Source: Streptomyces sp. SBT349 (lineage in GTDB: Bacteria > Actinomycetota > Actinomycetes > Streptomycetales > Streptomycetaceae). Taken from it: DNA of 37,713 nt. Of the stretch, positions 25,881 to 34,360 are shown piece by piece. The notes beneath the pieces were generated by a model. It did not search any database. It was given only the letters and a program-made list of their open reading frames with translations, and was not told where the DNA came from. The position numbers and the translations under genes were made by a program. The DNA is taken from contig NZ_LAVK01000026.1 in NCBI RefSeq assembly GCF_001083795.1, positions 1 to 37,713 of the forward strand, read 5' to 3'. Position 1 is the first letter of the stretch. Each line of letters starts with the position of its first letter.

Positions 25881-26040
25881 TCTCTACTACCCTTCCCATA
25901 GCGAAACGATACCCTGGGCCGTGCACGACAACCGCACCGTCCCGTCCATGCACGAAAGCAGTGAATTCTGCTGGGCTCTCGAAGCTGAGGTCCGGACCCG
26001 CCGTCATCAGCTTGCCGTTCTGAAAGCTGTAGGTCGCCAT
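25849..26040 (-). CDS. Small ORF overlapping the adenylation gene start, unknown function
   Basis: A 63-residue frame from ATG 26040 starts MATYSFQNGKLMTAGPDLSF and ends 32 bases inside the adenylation gene. Its wobble positions are mostly G/C, as in real genes here, and overlapping starts are common in this window. I do not recognise the product and see no membrane segment or metal motif. It is about the size of an MbtH-like protein but lacks that family's tryptophans. An in-frame ATG at 26112 would add 24 residues. No good ribosome site is seen before either start. Confidence 0.35.
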   Translation of the reverse strand: MATYSFQNGKLMTAGPDLSFESPAEFTAFVHGRDGAVVVHGPGYRFAMGRVVENGRDSRASPC

Positions 26041-26628
26041 GGACGCGAGCTCGCCGGGCTGTTTCCCCCTCAAATTCCGACACCTCACGCCCGCCACAGC
26101 GCCATCATCCATCCACTAGGTTCTCTATGTCTCGGGCGTGCGGGCGATCCCTGGAGTCGTTCCTACAGTTTAGGAACCGCCGACGGGTACCAGCAACACC
26201 GTCCAACGCTCTATTTTGAACATGGCCAACTCGACGAGACTGATCGATTCCTGATGTCGCGGCGGTCCTGGCGACCAATCCTGTCGCCGGGGGGGTGAAC
26301 ACGCCAACCGCGGGTCTGGGCACCGGCCGAAGCCTACGCACAGCAGTTGCGTGCTCCAGTACGCCCGCCTTCTCCAGAACTTGCGTGTCATCTCCGGCAT
26401 GGCCAGGTTCCACCTCGGATGTCCGGAGCGGAAATCCGCCCCGGTCACGCGACGCCTCGTTCCCACCGAAATGGGCGGCCCTCGCGGCGAAGCGGATCAG
26501 TTCACACGAGGCGTCCAACCTGACAGAATGCGAGCCATGCGGAGCCTGCGGTCACCAAAGCGATCTTGTGGTGAGGCTTCTCCCAGCGACGGTTCCACTC
26601 CTGTGATCATCTCCCGGAGCTCCGTGCC
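26041..26628. other. Gene-poor 590-base divergent spacer
   Basis: Lies between the minus-strand ligase-P450-esterase set and the plus-strand ArsR-like gene. Several frames stay open for 80-135 codons on both strands, but none has a convincing ribosome site, codon bias or recognisable motif. Promoters for both directions should be here. No StrR-type palindrome was found by eye. An internal run of eight G occurs near 26288-26295. Confidence 0.4.
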
Positions 26629-27603
26629 ATGCTAAGGATCCACTTCACCGCCGAGGACCTGATCCGCACACGCGTTGCGGCGTCAGCCGATCCGCTGTGG
26701 GAGATCGTGTTGAGCCTGCATACCCTACAGGCTCGGCACTGCCCTCGGGTGTTCCAGAAGTGGAGCCGCGAGATACGAGGACGCATCGGCAAGCACCGCA
26801 ACCCTGGGCTGCTCGCACATCTCTTACCGCTGACTCCGATCGCCAGCTATCGCCCCGACTTCCTCACACCGTCGGAGACGATTGGGAACCTGGCCGCAGG
26901 CATCGATGCGGTCATGTCCACGCCACCATCACGCTTGCGACGAGAGCTGCAGCAACTGTCCTCGATAAGCCGGCTGCCCACGTGGAGCGACGAGCTGGCA
27001 GCAGGAAAGCCAGAACAGCTGCGTGTGTTGGGATCGGCGTTGCGAGACTACCATCAGGTGGCTTTGGCTCCCTATTGGAAAGATATCAGGGAACAGGTGG
27101 ACTTGGACCGGATGGCCCGTGGTCAGATTCTTCTCGACGGCGGACCCGAACGCCTGCTGGAGACCCTGTCACCGCAATCATCCTGGCGGCGGCCCGTGCT
27201 GGAGGTCCGCTACCCCGTCGATCGGAGTCTCCACCTAGACGGTCGAGGACTGATGCTGGTGCCATCCTTCTTCTGCTCGACCTACCCCATCACACTCGCC
27301 GATACGACGCTTCCGCCCGTGCTGGTCTACCCGATCCCCCAGGCCGGGTTCCCCCCCGACCGGGCCCACGGTGGCCTGTCCGCCCTGCTGAGGCCGACCC
27401 GTGTCGCGATGCTCATCGCGGCGCGGCCCGGCAGGTCGACCACCGGTTTGGCAAGGTTGCTCAACATGTCCCCCAGCACCGTGAGCTACCACGCCTCGGT
27501 ATTGCGCGCCGCCGACCTGATCACCAGTCGGCGATACGCCAACGTGATGCTGCACACGACCACCCAATTAGGCATCACCCTGCTACGCGGCAGAGACCAC
27601 TGA
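26629..27603 (+). CDS. ArsR-like winged-helix transcriptional regulator
   Basis: A 324-residue protein with a C-terminal winged helix (about 255-305): TRVAMLIAARPGRSTTGLAR, LLNMSPSTVSYHASVLRAAD and LITSRRYANVMLHTTT. This is the ArsR-type fold with a beta wing. The 240-residue N-terminal part resembles the helical domain (DUF5937-like) of a common actinobacterial ArsR subgroup and is a possible ligand-sensing part. There are no metal-binding Cys clusters, so metal sensing is unlikely. ATG 26629 has GGAG about 12 bases upstream, rather far. It is convergent with the StrR-like gene, 24 bases apart. It may repress the divergent adenylation operon; this is inferred from position only. Confidence 0.78.
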   Translation: MLRIHFTAEDLIRTRVAASADPLWEIVLSLHTLQARHCPRVFQKWSREIRGRIGKHRNPGLLAHLLPLTPIASYRPDFLTPSETIGNLAAGIDAVMSTPPSRLRRELQQLSSISRLPTWSDELAAGKPEQLRVLGSALRDYHQVALAPYWKDIREQVDLDRMARGQILLDGGPERLLETLSPQSSWRRPVLEVRYPVDRSLHLDGRGLMLVPSFFCSTYPITLADTTLPPVLVYPIPQAGFPPDRAHGGLSALLRPTRVAMLIAARPGRSTTGLARLLNMSPSTVSYHASVLRAADLITSRRYANVMLHTTTQLGITLLRGRDH

Positions 27604-27627
27604 GCGATGGCATGGAAACTTCTCCGC

Positions 27628-28623
27628 CTAATGCACTAGGTCGAGGCCATTGCGCTCGGCCTCCTCGGCAACGGACATCCACTCGTCAGCACAGAACCGT
27701 GCCAACTCCGAGAAGGTGTGCTTCCAGTGCGGCGGCACCGATCCTATGATGTCAAGCCATTCATCGCGCTGCCGCATGGAAAGTTGAAGTATCTGGAGGA
27801 GCAACCGTCCCTGAGAGTTGTACCTCAGATTGGGTTCCTGGCTCATTCGATGAAAGAGCGCACGCGCCGTCTCAAAGCTGCGACTCTCGCAACGGTGGTC
27901 AGTGCTCCTGACGGCCATGACATGATTGGCATCACCGGTCCTGGCCTTTCTCAGCTCGACGGGATCCATGCCCTTCCTCATACGACTCCGCACGTCATGG
28001 GCTGTCCCAAGGGAAATGCCCGCCTCCCGCGCGACCTCCCGCAACGTGGTGTCGGGCCGCTCGGTAAGGATCTGACTCGCTTTCAGCCGCCCGGTCGTTG
28101 AAGTCAGCGGTCGAACACGACCGTCCCGGCCCATCCGAATGTTCGACTGCGGAATCTCCTCAGTCGAACGCGTTCGGAGCGCCGCCACCGTCTTGCCACT
28201 GAGCCCTGTAATGCTCGCGATCGAACGATCCGACCAAGAAGCATGAGTCGAAAGAATCCGCAGCGCGGCGGTATGCCGGTCGGCGAGCGAAAGCGGCATC
28301 CCATGCCGCACGTTCAAGCTGACCGCGAGGAGGAAGGCGTCCTCCCATCTACCGTCGAAAAATCGTGTGGCTATGTGGGTCTCCCCGCAGGACCGGTGGG
28401 CGTGGACACGGTGAACCCCATCGATCACCCGCATGCTGTCGCGATGAACGACCACAGGGGGAAGAGCCGAGACGACACCGGCCAGAACCTGGACATGCTC
28501 CATGTTCCGCCGCCCGGTCCGCAGCGAATCGTCCAGCGACAATTCGTCCAACGCGACACGAACGACAGGCATATCGACTAGTCTTGCAACGAATTCTATC
28601 AGTGCCGCCCCGGTCGATTTCAT
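27628..28623 (-). CDS. StrR-family pathway-specific activator (ParB-like N-terminus plus HTH)
   Basis: A 331-residue protein strongly resembling StrR and its relatives in aminoglycoside, aminocoumarin and glycopeptide clusters. The ParB/sulfiredoxin-like domain reads LPPVVVHRDSMRVIDGVHRV with VSLNVRHGMPLSLADRHTAA; then SWSDRSIASITGLSGKTVAA forms a helix-turn-helix, followed by EEIPQSNIRMGRDGRVRPL, highly typical of the family, and a second HTH-like segment LREVAREAGISLGTAHDVR. The ATG at 28623 has AAGGAGA nine bases upstream. A perfect consensus operator lies inside the coding region, over the EIPQSN codons. Such proteins activate their cluster by binding 29-bp palindromes; one copy precedes the chorismatase operon. 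Probably the main switch of this cluster. Confidence 0.9.
   Translation of the reverse strand: MKSTGAALIEFVARLVDMPVVRVALDELSLDDSLRTGRRNMEHVQVLAGVVSALPPVVVHRDSMRVIDGVHRVHAHRSCGETHIATRFFDGRWEDAFLLAVSLNVRHGMPLSLADRHTAALRILSTHASWSDRSIASITGLSGKTVAALRTRSTEEIPQSNIRMGRDGRVRPLTSTTGRLKASQILTERPDTTLREVAREAGISLGTAHDVRSRMRKGMDPVELRKARTGDANHVMAVRSTDHRCESRSFETARALFHRMSQEPNLRYNSQGRLLLQILQLSMRQRDEWLDIIGSVPPHWKHTFSELARFCADEWMSVAEEAERNGLDLVH
28141..28169. promoter_or_regulatory. Perfect StrR-consensus palindrome inside the StrR-like gene
   Basis: GTTCGACTG (28141-28149), eleven bases, CAGTCGAAC (28161-28169): a perfect inverted repeat identical to the consensus as I recall it. It lies within the regulator's own coding sequence, about 460 bases inside the gene. 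An intragenic site in strR itself is, as I recall, described in Streptomyces griseus. It suggests autoregulation or sequestration; the protein motif it encodes may also contribute to its conservation. Confidence 0.7.
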
Positions 28624-28913
28624 GCGAACAATTCTCCTTCACGTTCAGAGCATGTCGGTTGGTCGCGGTCCTAGCACAATCGATTCCGGACACCGCTTGC
28701 GGGGAGTACGGTTCGTGATAGAGGGCCAATGGCCGCCATTGATCTGAAAGAGGGCATGACGCCGGCATCGCCAGATGCTCACGTCACAGAGGCGCACGTT
28801 GCTTGGGAGTTGCCGCAGCCACTAGCTGCCGAATAGTTCCAATAGTTCCGAATGCGTCCCGACGAAAGGTGATCCCCGTCACAGCGACATGCTGCTGGAC
28901 CTTCGACCGATCA
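28624..28913. other. Upstream region of the StrR-like gene
   Basis: About 290 bases between the regulator start and the boundary of the IS remnant. It must hold the regulator's promoter; no strong -35/-10 pair is obvious and no operator copy is present. Short open frames on both strands lack ribosome sites. Confidence 0.3.
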
Positions 28914-28947
28914 ACAAGGTCTTTCGATCTGGATCGAAAGACCTTGT
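28914..28947. repeat. Perfect 16-bp inverted repeat with 2-base loop
   Basis: ACAAGGTCTTTCGATC (28914-28929), TG, then its exact reverse complement (28932-28947). A 16-pair perfect stem without a T tract, lying at the edge of the IS1634-type remnant and upstream of the StrR-like gene. It may be a terminator, an IS-end derived structure or an operator. The tiny loop favours a DNA-level palindrome over an RNA hairpin. Confidence 0.8.
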
Positions 28948-28984
28948 AAGGTGCCCGTCGACGGAAACGCAACGGTCTGGGTCC

Positions 28985-29625
28985 TGCTGGCGGCTGTCGC
29001 CCCCGGATCGCTCCGCTCGTGGACGCGGCCGCGGTCGGGGCCGGTTCGTCGGTGATGGCGGCGAGTTGCTCTTCTCGCCGGGTCTGGTCGCGGGCGGCCT
29101 CGATTCCATCGCGCGCAGTGCCTGGTTGTTGCCGTCGAGTTCGGGCGGGCCGGGCACGACCACATCGCGACTGGATCCACTCGCCCGCGGCGGGTTTCGA
29201 ACCGGGGGCGATGGCGCGGTTGGCGACCAGGGCGAACAGCACCCGCTCGATGTCGGTGCGGAACCGGCGTCCGTCCAGGGTCTGGGCGAGCGCGGTGTCG
29301 ATGCCGAGCGGCTTCCGCTTCCATAGCTGGTCCAGCAGCCAGACCGTGCCGATCGGGCGGGAGCATTCCACCTGCGGCGTGCCGGCCTCGGCGCCCAGCG
29401 GTGCGGTGACGGGTAGCGGTTGACCGAGGCGGCCAGGCGTCGCAGCGAGTCCAGATCGAGCCGGTCCTCGCGGCCGCCAGGTTGACCAGCACCTCGGCCC
29501 GCGTCTGCCTGTCCACCCGCCGGTTGTCGGCGAGTTGGACGTACCGCACGACGCAGCCGTCCTTCCGGCCCACGGTGGCCACCGTCTTCGCGCGGACACG
29601 ACAGGGCGCAGGCCCGAAGGTCGGG
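28985..29625 (-). pseudogene. IS1634-type (IS4 superfamily) transposase, N-terminal remnant, frameshifted
   Basis: The minus strand reads TVATVGRKDGCVVRYVQLAD and TRAEVLVNL, then in another frame REDRLDLDSLRRLAASVNRY, then PIGTVWLLDQLWKRKPLGID, TALAQTLDGRRFRTDIERVL and FALVANRAIAPGSKPAAGEW. This is the N-terminal third of IS1634-like transposases. At least two frameshifts occur, the DDE core is missing, and the end degenerates into an Arg/Pro-rich shadow. It marks the right-hand boundary of the recognisable cluster. Confidence 0.75.
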
Positions 29626-29760
29626 TTCACCGCGGAGGAAGCCCGGCCCGCCGGCCGCCGTCAGCAACACCGTTCGCGTGACGGCGTCGCTGCTAGTGTC
29701 CGGTGCGGGAAGGCGTATCGACGGGTACGCGTAGGCGAGTGAGCGGAGGTTCGAAGAGCC

Positions 29761-30693
29761 ATGGACGAGTTGGTCGACGAGCGGATCGTGCCGGGGACCT
29801 CGCTGCGCGTGACAGCCGTCAGTGTCGGCGCCTCCCTCCTGGGCAACCCCCCGCGTCCCGACGGGACACCGGCCGAGACGGCCGAAGCCCTGGCGCGGGC
29901 GATGTTCGCGAGCCCGCTCGCCATGATCGACACCTCGAACAACTACACCCAAGGCCGCAGCGAGACCGTCCTCGGATCCGCCGTCCGGCGCGACGGGCTT
30001 CCCGCCGGCAAAGCGATCGTCACCAAGGTCGACGCCGACCCGGAAACGGGCGCGCTGGACCGCGACCGTGTCTGGCGGTCGTTCGAGGAGAGCATCGCGC
30101 GACTGGGGCTTGAGCGCCTGCCGCTGCTCCACCTCCACGACCCCTACACCATCGAGTTCGAGGAGGCGTTCGCACCCGGCGGGGCCATACAGGGGCTGAT
30201 GGAGCTGCGCGACCAGGGGCTGGCCGGGGCCCTCGGCATCGCCGCGGGCCCCGTCTCCCTGATGCGTCGGTACGCCGAGAGCGGCGCGTTCGATGTCCTG
30301 CTGACCCACAACCGATACACGCTCGTGGACCGCCGGGGTGAGGAGCTGATCGACCTGGCGGCCGAACGCGACATGGGTGTCTTCAACGCCGCGCCCTTCG
30401 GCGGCGGCCTCCTCGCCGGCAGGAGCGAGACGTACGCCTACACCCAAGCGGGGCCGGAGCTCCTCGCGTGGGTGGCGCGTGCCCGCGAGCTGTGCGAGCG
30501 GTGGGGCATCCCGCTGCACGCCGCGGCGCTGCGGTTCTCGCTGCGCCACCCGGGCATCGCCTCGACGATCGTGGGCGTCGGCCGCCCCGAGCGGCTGGCC
30601 CAGCTGGAAGAGCTCCAGGCCACCACCATCCCCGACGAGTTCTGGCCGGCGCTGGCCGCCCTGGGCACGCCTCCGTCAACGCTGGAGGACTGA
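29761..30693 (+). CDS. Aldo/keto reductase
   Basis: A 310-residue TIM-barrel NAD(P)H oxidoreductase of the aldo/keto reductase superfamily. The catalytic tetrad is visible: D57 and Y62 in AMIDTSNNYTQGRSE, K89 in IVTKVD, and His in LLHLHDPY (H126). NAPFGGGLLAG and STIVGVGRPERLAQ are the cofactor-binding segments. It looks closest to the D-threo-aldose / L-fucose dehydrogenase-like branch, judged by overall layout only. ATG 29761 follows GGAGG by eleven bases. It is the first intact gene beyond the IS remnant and ends before a strong terminator, so it is probably monocistronic and housekeeping rather than part of the cluster. Confidence 0.88.
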   Translation: MDELVDERIVPGTSLRVTAVSVGASLLGNPPRPDGTPAETAEALARAMFASPLAMIDTSNNYTQGRSETVLGSAVRRDGLPAGKAIVTKVDADPETGALDRDRVWRSFEESIARLGLERLPLLHLHDPYTIEFEEAFAPGGAIQGLMELRDQGLAGALGIAAGPVSLMRRYAESGAFDVLLTHNRYTLVDRRGEELIDLAAERDMGVFNAAPFGGGLLAGRSETYAYTQAGPELLAWVARARELCERWGIPLHAAALRFSLRHPGIASTIVGVGRPERLAQLEELQATTIPDEFWPALAALGTPPSTLED

Positions 30694-30900
30694 CGCCCGC
30701 CACGCGGCCCGTCGTCGCGAGGCATCCTCGCCAGCCGCCACCCAGTGTGTGGCCGCGGCGTGGTCGAGTCTCATGGACCTCGTCACGGCTGGCGAACTCC
30801 CTGAGCAAGAGCCGCAACGCCAACGTCACTGACGTACACCTTGCTCTGTCACGAGGCGGTCGTGGGCGGGCACTCCTGAGGCGATCTCCGCTCCTTGAGC

Positions 30901-30947
30901 GGCCGTGGCGGGGTCCGGACCACCGAGGTCCGGGCCCCGCCACGGCC
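30901..30947. terminator. Strong 21-bp stem-loop terminator after the aldo/keto reductase
   Basis: Arms 30901-30921 and 30927-30947 pair over 21 positions with a single G-U-type mismatch and a five-base ACCGA loop. No T tract follows, as is common in Streptomyces. It ends the aldo/keto reductase unit about 210 bases after its stop. Confidence 0.75.
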
Positions 30948-31244
30948 GTGTCACCCGGTGGTGCTGTGAGCCAGAGCCTGAGCCTTGCCTGCCCCTGCCC
31001 CCTGCCCCCTGCCCCAGGCGCGTGATGGCCTCGTCACCGGCTTGTGGAGGTGCCGGCTCACCATGACCACGGGACACCAGGGTTGGGTCGTTCTCGCGGT
31101 CGGTCCCGACATGGCCGGTGTGGGCCTGATGCCCCGACTCGGCGGCGCGCTCCGCCTGGCCGGGCGGGACAACATCGCCGAGAGCCTGCGCCGTCACGGG
31201 TGGGACATGGCCCGGCGGCCACGAGCGACTCCCGGGCTCACGTG
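30948..31244. other. Spacer with an unrecognised open frame and a partial repeat copy
   Basis: A plus-strand frame from ATG 31063 to 31311 (82 codons, starting MTTGHQGWVVLAVGPDMAG) is open but matches nothing I know and lacks a good ribosome site. CGTTCTCGCGGTCGG at 31089-31103 matches 14 of 15 bases of part of the inverted repeat that flanks the phosphotransferase, making a third, partial copy. Confidence 0.3.
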
Positions 31245-31282
31245 GTCATTCCCGGCCGATCGCGAGAACGACGGAGCCCTGG
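31245..31282 (+). repeat. Left copy of a 38-bp inverted repeat flanking the phosphotransferase gene
   Basis: Begins GTCATTCCCGGCCGATCGCG. Its reverse complement stands at 32503-32540 with one mismatch in 38 (30 consecutive matches from the outer end). The two copies point inward around a 1.2-kb segment holding one gene, like terminal repeats of a small cassette. Confidence 0.85.
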
Positions 31283-31415
31283 AGCAGCAGGACCGGCAAG
31301 AGGCAGCGTAGATCGTCTGCACGTCACGCGGGGACGGACGTCCTCGCACCAGCCGACCCGCGCCCGACGCGGAAATCGAGGAGACTACCGGCGGCCGGTG
31401 TGCCAGGTTCTGAGC

Positions 31416-32303
31416 ATGGAGATGTCCGACGTTACACGTGCGAGGGCGGCTGCGACTTCGGTCGCCGCATCGCTCGGCCTGCCGGTCAGCGGCGCCATCG
31501 TGCTCCACAACTCGAACAAGCTGGCACTGCGGCTGACGCCATGCGACGTCTTCGCCCGGGTCGCCCCTGTGGGACAAGAGGTCGCACAGTTCGAAGTCGA
31601 GCTCGCTCAGCGGCTCGCCGAGGTCGGATCCCCGGTGTGTCCCCTGGAGCCTCGGGCGGACCCGCGTGTGTACACGCGCGATGGCTTCACCGTGACGCTG
31701 TGGACCTACTACGAGCCCATGACACCCCACGTCTCACCAGTCGACTGCGCGAAGGCGCTGGAACTGCTGCACGTCGGCATGCGCAAGGTCGATATGCCGA
31801 GCCCACGGTTCACGGACCGGATCACGGAGGCGGAAGAGATCGTTGCCGACCCGGATCGCTCGCCGGACCTCGCCGACGCGGACCGCGTCTTCCTCGGCGG
31901 CAGACTGGCAAGCCTGCGAAGAGCGATCGAGAAGCGTGGCACCGGTGAGCAGCTGCTCCACGGCGAGCCGCATCCAGGCAACGTGCTCAGCACGGAGAAC
32001 GGCCCGTTGTTCATCGACCTTGAGACGTGCTGCCGTGGACCCGTCGAGTTCGACCTCGCCCATGTGCCCGAGGCGGTCTGCGAGCACTACCCGAACATCG
32101 ACCACGGGCTGCTGGACGAGTGCCGACAGCTCGTCCTCGCGATGGTCGCGGCGTGGCGCTGGGACCGTGACGACCAGTTCCCGAACGGGAGGCTTTTCGG
32201 AGAAGAACTCCTGCACGCGCTGCACGACGGTCCTCCTTGGCCGACACTCGACACGATGAACAAGCGACTGGGCGGCCCGGAGAAGTCGCCGAGGGTCACG
32301 TGA
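31416..32303 (+). CDS. Aminoglycoside-phosphotransferase-family protein (APH-like kinase)
   Basis: A 295-residue protein with the protein-kinase-like fold of the APH family. LLHGEPHPGN (181-189) is the catalytic loop, with Glu184 where most members have the catalytic Asp (HGDxHPGN). FIDLETCCRGPVEFDLAH (from 199) supplies the metal-binding acidic residues. The N-terminal lobe is short and its lysine is not obvious. ATG 31416 was chosen; ATG 31422 is equally possible and neither has a strong ribosome site. The gene is alone between two 38-bp inverted repeats. The usual reaction is ATP-dependent phosphorylation of a small molecule; resistance is possible but the Asp-to-Glu change and lack of close recognition leave activity open. 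Confidence 0.8.
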   Translation: MEMSDVTRARAAATSVAASLGLPVSGAIVLHNSNKLALRLTPCDVFARVAPVGQEVAQFEVELAQRLAEVGSPVCPLEPRADPRVYTRDGFTVTLWTYYEPMTPHVSPVDCAKALELLHVGMRKVDMPSPRFTDRITEAEEIVADPDRSPDLADADRVFLGGRLASLRRAIEKRGTGEQLLHGEPHPGNVLSTENGPLFIDLETCCRGPVEFDLAHVPEAVCEHYPNIDHGLLDECRQLVLAMVAAWRWDRDDQFPNGRLFGEELLHALHDGPPWPTLDTMNKRLGGPEKSPRVT

Positions 32304-32502
32304 GAGCGGCAAGGAAGCACGCGGCGAGGCTCCAAGGTCTCTCAGTCGGCGCCGGGAGCCTCGATCGACTCGTCAGCAGCGGCGAGTTCGTCCATCGACG
32401 GAGCCATCTTCTGCGAGCAGCGGGCGCGGGCGCGAGCGCGGCGCGTGGTGGAACAGGAGGGTCCCCGTTCTGCCGGCTCACGAGGGACGGGCGTGTCGAA
32501 CG

Positions 32503-32540
32503 CCAGGGCCCCGTCGTTCTCGCGATCGGCCGGGAATGAC
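32503..32540 (-). repeat. Right copy of the 38-bp inverted repeat flanking the phosphotransferase gene
   Basis: Reverse complement of 31245-31282 with one mismatch. It lies about 200 bases after the phosphotransferase stop. No convincing target-site duplication is seen outside the two copies. Confidence 0.85.
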
Positions 32541-32575
32541 CCGCCCGTGAGGGCGCAGGCCGGCTGAGGAGAGGT

Positions 32576-32800
32576 CTACTGGCCTCGTTCCCGCTTCCAG
32601 GCTCCGAAGAGTTCCATGGCCGGCCAGTGCCCCGAGGCGAAGGCCATGTGCTCGGCAGACAGGCCGCGGCCCTGGTGGGACTTCCGCGTGGGGTCGGCTC
32701 CCCGGGCCGGCAGGAACGCGGTGGTGTCGACGTGCAGGGATACGTCCGGCCGGTTGCCGGCGTCGAGTTCGATGTCGATCGCGTGGTGGAGGAGGGTCAT
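32576..32800 (-). pseudogene. Ankyrin-repeat protein, C-terminal fragment
   Basis: The frame MTLLHHAIDIELDAGNRPDV, HVDTTAFLPARGADP, LSAEHMAFASGHWPAMELFG is the C-terminal half of a small actinobacterial ankyrin-repeat protein (TxLHHA and ARGAD are repeat signatures). The ATG at 32800 with GAGGAG nine bases upstream gives 74 residues, but relatives are longer and upstream repeats are absent. It is either a shortened gene or a fragment with a fortuitous start. Confidence 0.6.
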
Positions 32801-33042
32801 GCCGTCGCGCTCCTCATGTGACCCTGACGATGCCGGGGAGGTCCGACAGGCAGCTGTCACAGGCAGGTAGCTCGGGGGAACAGGTCGATCGTACCGACGA
32901 TCCCTCCATCGGAGAGGCCCATGCGGTGATGACGGCCGCCACCGGCCGGCCCGTCGATGCGCGGGCTTCAGCACAGCTATTTCCCTGGCTTGCTCCGCGC
33001 CCGCCGGCCTGGCGGCGGTCCAGACCGGCGGACGGGGCGACG

Positions 33043-33648
33043 TCACGCGGGGGCGCCGAGCGGCGGGTGCTCGAGCACGCGGGGCTTGTACTCGACCAGC
33101 TGGATGCGGCCGTCGAAGGTGCGGTGCTCGATCATCTCGAGGGCGACGTCCGGGTAGCCGTCGTAGATGCGTTCCGCGCCCGTGGCTCCGGTGATCACCG
33201 GGAACATCACGACCCGGAAGCGGTCGACGAGTCCGGCTCGTAGCAGGGACCGGCACAGGCTCAGGCTGCCGATCGTGCTGAGGAGCCCCGAGCCACTCGA
33301 CTTCATGGCGCGGACCGCCTCGACGGCGTCGTCGCGGACGAGCGTGGAGTTGGCCCACGTCAGTGGCTCCTCGAGTGAGGAGGAGAACACCACCTTGGAC
33401 GCTTGCGTGAGCTCGTCGACGGACGCCTCTTCTTCGGGCCTGAACTCGTCCTGGCCATCCGGGACCTCACCGGCGGCGAAGCCCGACATCAGGCGGTAGG
33501 TGTTCGCTCCCATCAGGTGGGTGGCCTCGGGCTGCTCGCCGAGCCATGCGAGGTACTCCGGGCCCTCCAGGCCCCAGAACCCGGGCCAACCCTCTCCCGA
33601 TGCATAGCCGTCGAGGGAGGTGATGAAGTCGACGAGAAGCTCCGACAT
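33043..33648 (-). CDS. Dihydrofolate reductase family protein (RibD C-terminal-like)
   Basis: A 201-residue protein of the bacterial DHFR-like / RibD-C family. It opens LLVDFITSLDGYASGEGWPG, with GANTYRLM (the NADPH segment), KVVFSSSL, TIGSLSLCRSLLRAGLVDRF and VVMFPVITGATGAERIYDG. The order and spacing are typical of the stand-alone reductases common in actinomycetes. The true folate enzyme is more conserved, so the substrate is uncertain. ATG 33648 has AAAGGA in good position. No neighbour on the same strand is close enough for an operon. Confidence 0.85.
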   Translation of the reverse strand: MSELLVDFITSLDGYASGEGWPGFWGLEGPEYLAWLGEQPEATHLMGANTYRLMSGFAAGEVPDGQDEFRPEEEASVDELTQASKVVFSSSLEEPLTWANSTLVRDDAVEAVRAMKSSGSGLLSTIGSLSLCRSLLRAGLVDRFRVVMFPVITGATGAERIYDGYPDVALEMIEHRTFDGRIQLVEYKPRVLEHPPLGAPA

Positions 33649-34360
33649 GACGGTGTCCTTTCCCAGGGTGTCACGAGCTTTGACCGGCCGGGAGCCACAA
33701 ACTCATCGGCCGCGCTGCGGGGTGACGAGGAAACCCATGACGCCGCGGCCGACAGATCGTCTCGTCCGAGGAGCGGGAGGCAGCGTGGCAAGCGCTGCTG
33801 GTCGAAGAGACGTCGAGACGCCGACCGTGCCGGTCCGCCGGCTCCGCCCGCTCAACTCCCGGCCGTCGCCGAACACATTGATGCGAGCCGGCGCTGACGG
33901 TGGCCGCTGCAAGGATGCCGCCATGCCTACCGGTCCGGACGCGACGCCGGCCGAGAGATCGCCCTGGTGAAGGAGGTCCCGGCGGTCAAGGAGCAGTTGG
34001 AGGAGATCCTCGCCGACAGCCGCCGTACACGACTGATCACCCACCGTCGCCGCGCGCCACGGTCGGGGCCGCATCGCGACGGGAGTACGGCGTGGCCCGG
34101 TGTGGCGACCCCGAGACGTGGGTGTGACCTACATTCCGCGGCAGCGACGTCGTCGGCCTGTGCACCGGTGATTCGCCTTGGAGAACGCGCGCGTAGGTCT
34201 CACCTGCCGCGCGCCGCCCCGTGGGCGCTTCGCCAGTACACCCCACGAAACTGCGTTGCGGAGCGCTCGACGTGCGCCCAGCATGCCTTCGCACCCGCGC
34301 CTTGCGAGGCATCACAGGGATGCGACGCTCGCAAACGACGATCCTTACCCGCGCGATCTC
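33649..34360. other. Gene-poor stretch
   Basis: About 710 bases with no gene I can support. A plus-strand frame around 33961-34025 (VKEVPAVKEQLEEILADSRR) looks protein-like for some 25 codons and then degenerates, possibly another remnant. No RNA gene or clear repeat seen. Confidence 0.3.

Noticed and set aside
25849..26112. MbtH-like protein call for the small ORF before the ligase
   Set aside because: The conserved tryptophans and NxExQxSxWP-type start of MbtH proteins are absent.
26105..26518. Possible gene in the spacer before the ArsR-like gene
   Set aside because: Several equally long frames on both strands, none with motif, ribosome site or consistent codon bias.
28879..30549. 556-codon minus-strand open frame
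   Set aside because: Runs antisense through the intact aldo/keto reductase and then the IS1634 remnant; only the latter part contains recognisable protein.
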